Of a stretch of DNA of 8,132 bases, positions 1 to 6,212 are shown piece by piece. Source of the stretch: Desulfocapsa sulfexigens (lineage in GTDB: Bacteria > Desulfobacterota > Desulfobulbia > Desulfobulbales > Desulfocapsaceae); assembly GCA_015661935.1 (NCBI GenBank), contig DQVD01000075.1, positions 1 to 8,132 of the forward strand, in the 5' to 3' direction. Position 1 is the stretch's first letter. The number at the start of each line of letters is the position of its first letter. The notes under the pieces were generated by a model that had not been told where the DNA came from, ran no database searches, and saw only the letters and a list, made by a program, of their open reading frames with translations. The translations under genes and the position numbers were made by a program.

Positions 1-71
1 ACAACACCATCAAATATTCCAAATTTTCATTTTAAAATCAACTAACCTATTCAACCTTTTAAATTATCAAG

Positions 72-1148
72 TTAGTCTTGGGAAAATGCATCACCAGTGG
101 CTGTAAAATGAGCAATGGCCTCACTAAATGCCAAAACACATTCATTATCAAATTGCGTTCCGGCACACTTATTAAGCTCTGCAACCGCTTGTTTCATATC
201 CATATTTTGTCGATAGTTTCGCTTAGAAGTCATGGCATCATAACTGTCCACCACCATCAAAATCCTGGTTAACTGATCAAGTTTATCCCCTGTCAAGCCA
301 TCAGGGTAACCCTTTCCGTCCATCCGTTCATGATGATGCCTGATAATAAACTGCTCCTTTTCCATAAAACCCAGAGGCTTAATAATATTTGCCCCAATAA
401 CAGGATGTTTCCGTATTAGAACCCACTCCTCATCTGTGAGTTTCCCGGCTTTCTGGATACAGGAGAGGTCAATGACCAGTTTTCCGATATCATGAAATTG
501 AGCAGCACGACGTAAAATAACCATATCCTGTTCCGGGATATTCATGGCAAGACCAAGAAGCACCGCATACTCTGTCACTCGTATGGTATGTCCAGCTGTA
601 TAAAAATCCTTCTCCTCCATGGCATTCTGGAGACTGGACATTAACTGAACAGTTGCATTTTCAAGACTATGACTATAGGTGAGTAAAAGCTTATTTGTTT
701 CTTCCAGTTCCGCAGTTTTAGCCCGAACATCGTCCTCAAGTTCTCGCTTATAGTGATACTCCCGACGGATAAACATCCGTTTTTCAATGGCCCGGCGAAT
801 TTTTACGTTGAAGATATCAAGGTCTTCAACGGGTTTTGTTAAAAAATCATAGGCTCCAAGGTTAATGGCTTTTACCGCATAATCCATGGAACCGGAGCCA
901 GTCAGAAAGATAACCGGGATATCATGCTCAAGCCCATTTAAAGCAGCGATGGTTTCAAAGCCATCCATACCGGGCATATTAATATCAAGGAGAATCACAT
1001 CGTAGGAATCATTTATAATATCGACAACATATCTACCGTCACTCACTGCTGTGACGTCATGGCCAAACATTTCGAGAATTTTCGACACAGTGGTCCGCAC
1101 CATGTTATCATCGTCAGCAACAAGAATTTTTGCCTGTATATCTTCCAA
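72..1148 (-). CDS. Response regulator with HD-GYP cyclic-di-GMP phosphodiesterase domain (RpfG-like)
   Basis: Two-component output protein expected to hydrolyse the second messenger cyclic di-GMP when its receiver is phosphorylated. Residues 1-120 are a CheY-like receiver: acidic pocket D12-D14, phospho-acceptor D55 in LLDINMPGMDG, T83 and K105. Residues about 124-170 form a charged linker likely to be coiled coil. Residues about 175-345 are HD-GYP: H187, the HD pair H219-D220 in FHDIGK, H248, the HH pair H271-H272, the GYP signature in DGKGYPDG (277-284), and D301 in VVDSYDA. All expected metal and GYP residues are present, so it should be catalytically competent. The start is TTG at 1146-1148, preceded by an AAAGGG ribosome site 6 bases upstream; no in-frame ATG gives the full receiver. 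No cognate histidine kinase is visible. It lies 68 bases after the deacetylase-family gene and may be co-transcribed with it. Family and domains are certain; the regulated process is unknown. Confidence 0.95.
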   Translation of the reverse strand: MEDIQAKILVADDDNMVRTTVSKILEMFGHDVTAVSDGRYVVDIINDSYDVILLDINMPGMDGFETIAALNGLEHDIPVIFLTGSGSMDYAVKAINLGAYDFLTKPVEDLDIFNVKIRRAIEKRMFIRREYHYKRELEDDVRAKTAELEETNKLLLTYSHSLENATVQLMSSLQNAMEEKDFYTAGHTIRVTEYAVLLGLAMNIPEQDMVILRRAAQFHDIGKLVIDLSCIQKAGKLTDEEWVLIRKHPVIGANIIKPLGFMEKEQFIIRHHHERMDGKGYPDGLTGDKLDQLTRILMVVDSYDAMTSKRNYRQNMDMKQAVAELNKCAGTQFDNECVLAFSEAIAHFTATGDAFSQD

Positions 1149-1216
1149 ACTTTTCCCTTTAAAATCGTACCTGTTCAGAATATAAAAACTTCATTTCCAC
1201 TATCATTCGATAAATT

Positions 1217-2281
1217 TTACAGTTTCCAGAATCTTTTTGCAACTCCCCTTGCCTGATCAATTGCAGGGTGAACAGATTGTGCCTCTGAATGCTGTTTTGC
1301 TGTCTTTTCACTAAGGTTTGTTGCATAACCTGTATCCAACGATATTCCAGCTAGTTCAGACAAGACAGCCATGGCGCCGTCACGCTGACCATTTAAGTCA
1401 TAACCACCCTCAAGTGTGATTAACAGTTTTCCATCGCAGACTTCTTCAGCCAGTTGAACCATGCTTCGTGTTAGATAGGCAAAACCTTCCGCTGTTACTT
1501 CCATAGCACCCAATGGATCATCTTTATAAATATCAAAACCACAGGAAATAAGAATCAATTCCGGTTTATACTCTTTTCCAATCGGAACAATAATGTCATT
1601 AAAGATTGTTGCGTAATCAACATCACCCTGATATCCAGGTAGAGGAATATTTACAGTAAATCCTTCACCCTTCCCCTTCCCTGTCTCCCCCAAATCACCA
1701 GTACCGGGATAAAAGGGAAATTGATGGGTGGAAACATACAAAACCTTATCTGTATCGTAAAAAGAATGCTGAGTACCGTTTCCGTGATGCAAATCCCAAT
1801 CCACAATCATCACTCGTTTGAGGCCGCAATGAGCAATGGCATAATGGGCAGCCACTGCAACATTGTTAAAAAGACAAAACCCCATGGATCTGTTCTTTTC
1901 AGCATGATGCCCCGGGGGCCTTACAAAAGAAAAACCATTATCAATCTTCCCCTTCAACAGAAGGTCAACTCCTGTGGTCATAGCACCCACAGCAAGTATC
2001 GCTGCAGCATATGAATCGGGTGATGTTTTAGTGTCGGGGTCGAGAGCATCAAAAATTTTTCCGGCTGTCTCTGCCACCCTGTTTATAAGAGCAGTATCGT
2101 GATTTAATCCGATAACTTTATGTGGTGCTGAAAAAAACTCGGGATAGATAAAATATTTTTTCAGTTCTTCTTTATCCAGCACTTCATTGATAACCTTAAG
2201 GCGCTGTGGTGATTCCGGGTGATCAAACCCCGGATCATGATCCATAAAAAGAGAGTCTCTGAATATTGCAGTTTTACGCAT
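1217..2281 (-). CDS. Histone deacetylase family protein (zinc-dependent deacetylase/amidohydrolase)
   Basis: Bacterial member of the arginase/deacetylase fold, which removes acetyl groups from acetyl-lysine or small acetyl-amines such as acetylpolyamines. The 354 aa length is usual for bacterial class II-like members. The catalytic set is complete: RPPGHHA with H125-H126, the zinc site D163 and H165 in DWDLHHGNG, the third zinc ligand D250 in CGFDIYKDDPLG, and the transition-state tyrosine Y294 in EGGYDLNG. STHQFPFYPGTG (184-195) is the usual active-site rim. No signal peptide is present, so it should be cytoplasmic. The last 35 residues are hydrophilic and not part of the catalytic core. It starts at ATG with a GGAAG ribosome site about 8 bases upstream. 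The foldback element at 2301-2481 ends only 19 bases before the start codon, so this gene's promoter, if it has its own, lies in or beyond that element. The substrate cannot be read from sequence. Confidence 0.95.
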   Translation of the reverse strand: MRKTAIFRDSLFMDHDPGFDHPESPQRLKVINEVLDKEELKKYFIYPEFFSAPHKVIGLNHDTALINRVAETAGKIFDALDPDTKTSPDSYAAAILAVGAMTTGVDLLLKGKIDNGFSFVRPPGHHAEKNRSMGFCLFNNVAVAAHYAIAHCGLKRVMIVDWDLHHGNGTQHSFYDTDKVLYVSTHQFPFYPGTGDLGETGKGKGEGFTVNIPLPGYQGDVDYATIFNDIIVPIGKEYKPELILISCGFDIYKDDPLGAMEVTAEGFAYLTRSMVQLAEEVCDGKLLITLEGGYDLNGQRDGAMAVLSELAGISLDTGYATNLSEKTAKQHSEAQSVHPAIDQARGVAKRFWKL

Positions 2282-2300
2282 ACTTTCTTCCGCTGTTATC

Positions 2301-2481
2301 TAGGGCTAGGCTAGAAATAACCTGGCCTTTCCAATTCGTAACTGTATCACACCTTCATTTGATTTTATCTCTTCGAAATCCTCACGTAGCTAGATACGCT
2401 GCGGTTTCGAAGAGATAAAATCAAATGAACCTGCAGCACATTTACGGCCGGAAAAACCAAGTTATTTCTTGCCTGGCCCTA
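2301..2481. repeat. 181-bp foldback/MITE-like inverted-repeat element
   Basis: Two nested inverted repeats share one centre near 2391. The outer arms are 2301-2332 and 2450-2481, 32 bases with about five mismatches, mostly G-U compatible. The inner arms are 2354-2378 and 2405-2429, a perfect 25-bp match. Weaker pairing continues in the core, for example CGTA with TACG. The element begins TAGGGC and ends GCCCTA. TA ends are what Tc1/mariner-IS630-type insertion at a TA target would leave, but that assignment is inference. There is no coding capacity. It fills nearly the whole gap between the cyclo-ligase and deacetylase-family genes, and its right end supplies the TAG stop of the cyclo-ligase. 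Transcribed in either direction it would form a very long RNA hairpin. Confidence 0.85.
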
Positions 2482-3060
2482 ACGGCTCCCTGTAATCATA
2501 CGTTTTTCAGTTACAATAAAATCCAACAATTCATCATGGGCTTGTAAAGGTGCGCGCTTTAGCATCTGCAACTCATAGGCAAGTCCCACACGCAGAGCCT
2601 GGGGCGCTTTAGCTGAGACAAACCGATCATAGTATCCGCCACCGTAACCCATCCTGCCACCCCGTTCATCAAAAACAGACCCTGGAAGAAAAATAATATC
2701 AATTATATCAGGAGAAAGAATCTGTTTTTCTCGAAGTTCAACAATTGGCTCAGGGATAGAACAGTAGCCCGGGGCAAGCTCTTTGTCAGGATCGGTAATG
2801 GAAATAGCTAGCAAATCCTTTTCTTGAATAAGTGTAACAGGAAGCACAACTTTTTTACCGCACCGGAGCATGTAGTCTATCAGGGGGCGTGTTGCAACTT
2901 CAGAACGAAAATCAACATAGATAAATACTACGGCAGCAGATTGAAACTGCGCCATTTTTTTAACTCGTTCTGTTATTAAGCGGCTTCGATTCTGCTGCTC
3001 ATAATCCGGGAGTAAGTCACGTTGCTTAAGAATATCTTTTCGTAATTTGGTTGAGTTCAT
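2479..3060 (-). CDS. 5-formyltetrahydrofolate cyclo-ligase (MTHFS, YgfA/Fau family)
   Basis: Converts 5-formyltetrahydrofolate to 5,10-methenyltetrahydrofolate using ATP in the cytoplasm, recycling a folate storage form that inhibits other folate enzymes. The 193 aa protein has the family layout: an N-terminal basic helix with R7-K8, a substrate strand region FRSEVATRPL (51-60), KKVVLPV (69-75), and the signature PGSVFDERGGRMGYGGGYYDRF (126-147), in which the glycine-rich GYGGGYYD loop binds ATP phosphate. The tail HDELLDFIVTE is also typical, so the C terminus is complete although the stop codon lies at the edge of the 2301-2481 element. ATG start at 3060; no strong ribosome site is visible. 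The upstream intrinsic terminator at 3141-3178 separates it from the transporter gene, so it probably has its own promoter in 3061-3140 and is the first gene of a minus-strand run continuing into the deacetylase-family gene. Confidence 0.95.
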   Translation of the reverse strand: MNSTKLRKDILKQRDLLPDYEQQNRSRLITERVKKMAQFQSAAVVFIYVDFRSEVATRPLIDYMLRCGKKVVLPVTLIQEKDLLAISITDPDKELAPGYCSIPEPIVELREKQILSPDIIDIIFLPGSVFDERGGRMGYGGGYYDRFVSAKAPQALRVGLAYELQMLKRAPLQAHDELLDFIVTEKRMITGSR

Positions 3061-3140
3061 ATTCTAGTCTATAGGACAAATTTAAGAATGTCGAACCTGA
3101 AAGAAATAAAAATCAAATATTCAAAGAAAAAAACTAAAAA

Positions 3141-3178
3141 AAAATCGCAGTCTCTCCAATTAGAGAGACTGCGATTTT
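3141..3178 (-). terminator. Rho-independent terminator of the YeeE/YedE gene
   Basis: A perfect 16-bp stem (3141-3156 with 3163-3178) encloses a 6-base loop. Read on the minus strand it is followed at once by a long run of T, interrupted once, reaching down to about 3126. It starts 28 bases after the stop codon of the transporter gene, which is the textbook position. On the plus strand the following T run is only four bases, so it is mainly a minus-strand terminator. Confidence 0.93.
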
Positions 3179-3205
3179 AACATCCATAAACTGATTATAT
3201 AAATA

Positions 3206-4495
3206 TCACATGGGCACAATCAGTTTATTTGTTTCTTCATTCCAGGTCACAATCAGGTACCAGAGCATCATAATAAATGCGATCAAAGCCAGGGTTCCAC
3301 CATATCCCATAACATCTGGAAGATACACATAGGAACCAAGAGCACCTGATTTTTCAAGATTAATTTCATCTGCTCCAAAATTCTGGAACCACTTGGTCAT
3401 CAGTGAGTTGGAAATGGCAAAGAAAGGTACAACCATAATGAGTTTAACCTGACCTTCACCAACACGCCACAAGGTACCTGAACCACAGCCACCGGCAAGC
3501 ATGGCACCAAGACCAAAGATAAATCCACCAACCACTGAACCCCAACCAAATGTGCCGCGCACATAGTTAATAGGATGCAGAACAGCCTCGCCACCATGGG
3601 CGTAAGGTACACTGTATTTCAATACGATGCCGCCAATAGCGAGCAGCACGATGGATAAAGCAACAGATTTGGCAAGGGTACAGTCTCCAGTCATGTGAGG
3701 CTCACGAAACCCCTGAACCATGCACCAGCGACCACGTTGCATCGTATAACCAAGTGCCGCAGCTATCATAATGATACCTGACAATGAGGCGATATAGTCT
3801 TCGTCTTTATCTCCAGCCCAGGTAAAAGCTCCTTCTTCAAACCCAGCATAGGCATACGCCACCCAAATAAGTACCGCAAGAGCAGCAAGCGCTAATAGAG
3901 ACTGAACAGCATTTGGAATATTAATAGTTCCAGATCCGCCATCTCCCCAGGAAATATGCTCCATTTCCATATAGAGAAGTTTCAAACCAAGCAATACACC
4001 TGCAGTAAGACCTATCCACATGGTAAAACCGTTTGCAGCAAGGTTTCCTATGGCGTTATACATACCACCGACATTACACCCGCCGGCAAGTGTTGCACCT
4101 ATCCCCATCAGGATACCGGCAATAACGGCCTTTACCATTTCGCGATGGGGTGGAATACGTAATGCAAAATCCTTTCCAAGGCACGCTGAAATAAAAGCAC
4201 CACCTACAAAACCGATACCAATAACAGATCCTGTACTTCCAAGAAGCGCAGCAGGTGCTTCATCGTAAAAACCAAGCAACCCGGATTCTGCACCAATAAG
4301 AGTATTCAACCCGTAAATAATCCAGTCACCCCAGTTTCGTATCGCTCCAACTGCACCCCATGGACGCCACCAGGCCATAATAAGAATTGAAAGAAACGCA
4401 ACAATTACCCCTGTAATTGTTGGGTTCCATTCTGATTTACAACACGTTTTGTAAAGGTCTTTCACTTTACTTCCCATCACACTTTCTTCACTCAT
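3206..4495 (-). CDS. YeeE/YedE-family sulfur (thiosulfate-type) transporter
   Basis: Polytopic inner-membrane protein of 429 aa with about ten hydrophobic segments, roughly at 26-44, 86-105, 121-138, 155-175, 197-217, 236-252, 277-296, 318-335, 350-366 and 399-418. The two-fold pseudo-repeat of the family shows as paired GGC motifs: AGGCNVGG with C140 and AGGCGSG with C337, plus C258 in GRWCMVQGF. Cysteines at such positions in the characterised thiosulfate importer TsuA/YeeE line the substrate path. Start at ATG 4495 with GAGGAG (4500-4505) four bases upstream. It is divergent from tusA, which fits: YeeE-type carriers are often paired with a TusA-like protein (YeeD/TsuB) that handles the imported sulfur. 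YedE homologues are also linked to selenium metabolism, but no selD or yedF-type fusion is visible here. The exact substrate (thiosulfate, sulfide, polysulfide or another) is not determined. Confidence 0.9.
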   Translation of the reverse strand: MSEESVMGSKVKDLYKTCCKSEWNPTITGVIVAFLSILIMAWWRPWGAVGAIRNWGDWIIYGLNTLIGAESGLLGFYDEAPAALLGSTGSVIGIGFVGGAFISACLGKDFALRIPPHREMVKAVIAGILMGIGATLAGGCNVGGMYNAIGNLAANGFTMWIGLTAGVLLGLKLLYMEMEHISWGDGGSGTINIPNAVQSLLALAALAVLIWVAYAYAGFEEGAFTWAGDKDEDYIASLSGIIMIAAALGYTMQRGRWCMVQGFREPHMTGDCTLAKSVALSIVLLAIGGIVLKYSVPYAHGGEAVLHPINYVRGTFGWGSVVGGFIFGLGAMLAGGCGSGTLWRVGEGQVKLIMVVPFFAISNSLMTKWFQNFGADEINLEKSGALGSYVYLPDVMGYGGTLALIAFIMMLWYLIVTWNEETNKLIVPM

Positions 4496-4565
4496 ACGGC
4501 TCCTCTTTCCGTCAGATCTTACAATTAGTAACGCTTCGCTATCTAAATCAATCTAAATTGGAGTT

Positions 4566-4594
4566 TTCTTACCCTTGCCCACTACTTTTGTCAA
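4566..4594 (-). promoter_or_regulatory. Candidate sigma-70-type promoter for the transporter gene
   Basis: On the minus strand there is a perfect -35 TTGACA (4589-4594), a 17-base spacer and a poor -10 TAAGAA (4566-4571, about 3 of 6). It would give a leader of about 60 bases before the ATG at 4495. The -10 is weak, so an activator may be needed or the call may be wrong. Confidence 0.35.
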
Positions 4595-4703
4595 GTATCT
4601 AACGAAAAATGAGCATTTTCAAACCACAAAATTATCTATTTTACCACGACAATACAATAATTTATACATAACGTTACTACTTGAATAGTCATTCTTTTTG
4701 CTC

Positions 4704-4732
4704 TTGACATAATTCCACACCTAAAGTATACG
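4704..4732 (+). promoter_or_regulatory. Sigma-70-type promoter for tusA and the downstream sulfur-transfer genes
   Basis: Perfect -35 TTGACA (4704-4709), an optimal 17-base spacer and -10 TATACG (4727-4732, 4 of 6). The start of transcription would be near 4739, leaving a leader of about 110 bases. This is the best promoter match in the window, and it is correctly placed and oriented. Confidence 0.65.
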
Positions 4733-4848
4733 TCTGGATATTGTATTTTCAGTGTATTGTAAAGGGCACTGAGCGAAGCTATTTCTGGCTAAAAAACATT
4801 TTTTGTTTATCAGTCTATCGAAACAATATTTCCAGGAGGAAAACCACA

Positions 4849-5106
4849 ATGAGTGACACAAAAGTTGCCGAAGACGGAATTGAAGTCAATGTTACACTTG
4901 ATGCTAAGGGCTTGAGCTGCCCCATGCCTCTTCTTCGTACCAAAAAAGAGATAGGAAAACTTGCCTCTGGCGAAATTCTCCAGATAGATGGTACTGATCC
5001 CGGTTCCAGAAATGACCTTCCAGGATGGTGCAGCCGCTCAGGACATGAGTATCTTGGTGAGAAAGAGCAATCTGGTTACATTAGCTTTTTTGTTAAAAAA
5101 GGTTAA
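4849..5106 (+). CDS. tusA: TusA-family sulfurtransferase (persulfide carrier)
   Basis: Small cytoplasmic sulfur-carrier protein of 85 aa. TusA proteins carry sulfane sulfur as a persulfide on one cysteine and pass it to partner proteins such as DsrE/TusD. The defining motif GLSCPMPLLR (21-30) is present with C24 in CPxP near the start of the first helix, followed by the usual second half IDGTDPGSRNDLPGWC. A second cysteine, C61, and the GHEYLGE stretch are typical of the DsrE/YedF-associated subgroup. I chose ATG 4849 because a perfect AGGAGG (4834-4839) precedes it and the family begins about here. The frame is open upstream to 4741, but that extension includes the promoter leader and has no homology. 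First gene of a plus-strand run with the DsrE-like and two small genes, although 220 bases separate it from the next gene. Confidence 0.95.
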   Translation: MSDTKVAEDGIEVNVTLDAKGLSCPMPLLRTKKEIGKLASGEILQIDGTDPGSRNDLPGWCSRSGHEYLGEKEQSGYISFFVKKG

Positions 5107-5326
5107 TATCCCACTCATTTGTTCGTTGAAGTACAGTGCCTTGCTCCATCAAAGCTGCCATAAAAAAAACAGGAATATCACGAGTCTTTCTTTAAAAGAC
5201 TTGGATTCATTACCGGATAGCAAATAATGAGAGATCTTCAAGGCACGTAGCTATATAGCGATACTAACAGATTTTCCGGCCCATCATGTCGGGTTAGTAT
5301 CAATAAGTAATATCCTGGAGGATAGT
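5107..5326 (+). other. Intergenic region with inverted repeats before the DsrE-like gene
   Basis: No gene is seen in these 220 bases. They contain GTGCCTTG (5136-5143) with its reverse complement CAAGGCAC (5239-5246), a small AT-rich hairpin (5183-5201, 7-bp stem), and a stem of GATACTAAC (5260-5268) with GTTAGTATC (5293-5301) just before the ribosome site. A weak promoter-like pair, TTGGAT (5202-5207) and AATAAT (5224-5229) with a 16-base spacer, could start a separate transcript for the DsrE-like gene. Parts of this gap resemble the element at 2301-2481. Confidence 0.5.
5260..5301 (+). repeat. Inverted repeat/hairpin in the leader of the DsrE-like gene
   Basis: Perfect 9-bp arms (5260-5268 and 5293-5301) enclose 24 bases containing TTTTCCGGCC. 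It ends 15 bases before the GGAGG ribosome site of the next gene. It could be an mRNA stability or processing stem, an operator, or a decayed mobile repeat. There is no T run, so it is not an intrinsic terminator. Confidence 0.55.
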
Positions 5327-5644
5327 ATGTCCAAAAGTATCGGAATATTTGTTACCAACCCTGACCAATTCAAACATGTCCTGGGAATAACAAAAGCTGC
5401 TAAAGCCAAGGGTGCCAGCGTCAAAGTTTTTTTTACTTGGGATGCCACTCATAACGCGAAAAAAGAAGCTGCTTTTCCAGAGCTTTGCAAAATAGCTGAT
5501 GATGTTTCAATTTGTGCGGATAGTTATAAAAACATGGGATACGACATTGAAGATATTCCAGAGGGTCTTGATGCCAGTAAAATGGCCACTCAGGCTCAAC
5601 ATGGTATCATCATTGAAGATTACGACTGTTACTTAAGTTTATAA
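5327..5644 (+). CDS. DsrE-like sulfur-relay protein
   Basis: Protein of 105 aa with the DsrE/DsrF-like fold: first strand KSIGIFVTNPDQF (3-15), a helix with alternating small residues KAAKAKGA (23-30), second strand SVKVFFTWDATH (31-42), then VSICADSYKNMGY (60-72). DsrE-family proteins accept sulfur from TusA on a cysteine; C63, in the position following the third strand, is the natural candidate, with C54 and C101 also present. The C-terminal EDYDCYL is unlike classical DsrE. It starts at ATG 5327 with GGAGG (5317-5321). Only 14 bases separate it from the next gene, so those two are co-translated from one message. By context it should receive persulfide from the adjacent TusA. It is not the DsrE of a classical dsrEFH operon in sulfur oxidisers, because it is short and lacks dsrC or dsrAB nearby. 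The family call is fairly sure; the partners are inferred. Confidence 0.85.
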   Translation: MSKSIGIFVTNPDQFKHVLGITKAAKAKGASVKVFFTWDATHNAKKEAAFPELCKIADDVSICADSYKNMGYDIEDIPEGLDASKMATQAQHGIIIEDYDCYLSL

Positions 5645-5658
5645 ATAAGGAGCTTCCC

Positions 5659-5970
5659 ATGGAATATAATAAAGTATGCCTGATGTACCGCAACCAGGAT
5701 TGTACCGTTGATGGTATTCGTTCAGCTCTTGGGCTGGCTGTTGAAAATATGTACGCATATGGTTGCGTAATGGATGAACCTAAGATGGAAAAATTCAACG
5801 AGCTCCAGGCTGAGTCTCTTGAAATGCTTCGCGATATGGAAGGTGATGTTTTTGCCACTAAAGCTTCTAACTGCGAACTCAATGATCTCGAGCCTATCAC
5901 CATCGAAGAAATTGGTGAGAAACTTCGTGATATGACCCATATCATCCCTTACGGAATTATAAAAGCTTAG
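5659..5970 (+). CDS. Conserved small protein of the YTD sulfur locus, possibly a divergent DsrE/DsrF-like protein
   Basis: I do not recognise a named family with certainty. The 103 aa product begins with a strand KVCLMYRNQDC (5-15), followed by a helix GIRSALGLAVENMYAYGC (19-36), the strand-helix start seen in DsrE-fold proteins. It then has an acidic helix (43-60), a possible strand GDVFATKASNC (62-72), and a helix and strand ending THIIPYG. Cysteines at 7, 15, 36 and 72 could hold or pass sulfur. There is no signal peptide or membrane segment. Start at ATG 5659 with AAGGAG (5647-5652) six bases upstream, 14 bases after the DsrE-like gene and 13 before the next, so it belongs to the same operon. 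In the YTD-type clusters I recall, one of the two hypothetical proteins occupies this place. A TusC/DsrF-like role is a hypothesis from fold resemblance and gene order only. Confidence 0.85.
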   Translation: MEYNKVCLMYRNQDCTVDGIRSALGLAVENMYAYGCVMDEPKMEKFNELQAESLEMLRDMEGDVFATKASNCELNDLEPITIEEIGEKLRDMTHIIPYGIIKA

Positions 5971-5983
5971 GAGTATATATATC

Positions 5984-6157
5984 ATGAAAATTCTTAATGT
6001 TTATCGCTCAGAGCCAGATGATACCACCAAAAAACTGGTTGAAATTGTATCCAGAGATCGTGATGCAGATGCTTTTGATCTCAATGTGGATTCACCTGAT
6101 TACGATGCTTTAGTTGATAAAATTTTTGTTGCAGACCAAACCATTTGCTGGTGGTAG
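5984..6157 (+). CDS. 57-aa small protein of the YTD sulfur locus, possibly reduced DsrH/TusB-like
   Basis: A very short but convincing gene. TAGGAG (5968-5973) overlaps the stop codon of the previous gene and sits ten bases before ATG 5984, and the spacing matches the tight operon. The protein begins MKILNVYRSEPDDTTKKL, a strand then a helix; has a strongly acidic middle, RDRDADAFDLNVDSPDYD; and ends VADQTICWW with a single cysteine (C55) two residues before a terminal WW. The ending DYDALVDKIFVADQTICWW loosely recalls the C terminus of DsrH/TusB, and its place after a DsrE-like and a second DsrE-fold-like gene parallels dsrE-dsrF-dsrH, but it is only about half the DsrH length. It would be missed by usual length cut-offs. 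I am confident that it is coding and not confident of the family. No signal peptide or membrane segment is seen. Confidence 0.8.
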   Translation: MKILNVYRSEPDDTTKKLVEIVSRDRDADAFDLNVDSPDYDALVDKIFVADQTICWW

Positions 6158-6212
6158 TTTGTTAAGGAACTTACACTAACCCTGTACAAGAAGAAAGGCA
6201 GTTCACTAGATA

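Larger units (their letters stand above)
4496..4848. other. Divergent regulatory region between the transporter and tusA
   Basis: This 353-base AT-rich gap has no convincing gene. It carries the promoter for tusA (4704-4732), a weaker candidate for the transporter (4566-4594), and an untranslated leader of about 110 bases before tusA. The leader holds a small stem, TCAGTG with CACTGA (about 4749-4773), which is not convincing as a known riboswitch. The hexamer TATCTA occurs three times in 4530-4640 and could be a regulator half-site, but this is weak in AT-rich DNA. Confidence 0.6.

Noticed and set aside
2301..2481. CRISPR array or tandem repeat
   Set aside because: The repeats are inverted and concentric, with only two arms each and no spacers.
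3956..4268. Plus-strand open frames of 68 and 82 codons inside the transporter gene
   Set aside because: They are antisense to a well-conserved membrane protein and show no motifs or ribosome sites.
4741..4848. N-terminal extension of TusA from an upstream ATG
   Set aside because: It overlaps the promoter leader, lacks a ribosome site and family similarity, whereas ATG 4849 has a perfect AGGAGG at normal distance.
3206..5644. A selenium-metabolism locus (YedE with YedF)
   Set aside because: YedF would be one TusA-DsrE fusion, whereas these are separate genes followed by two further small genes, and no selD or selenoprotein signal is visible. Not fully excluded for the transporter substrate.
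5610..5985. Minus-strand open frames of 111 and 87 codons opposite the 103-aa gene
   Set aside because: They are antisense shadows of a gene with a strong ribosome site and operon spacing; their products are serine/leucine-rich without recognisable motifs.
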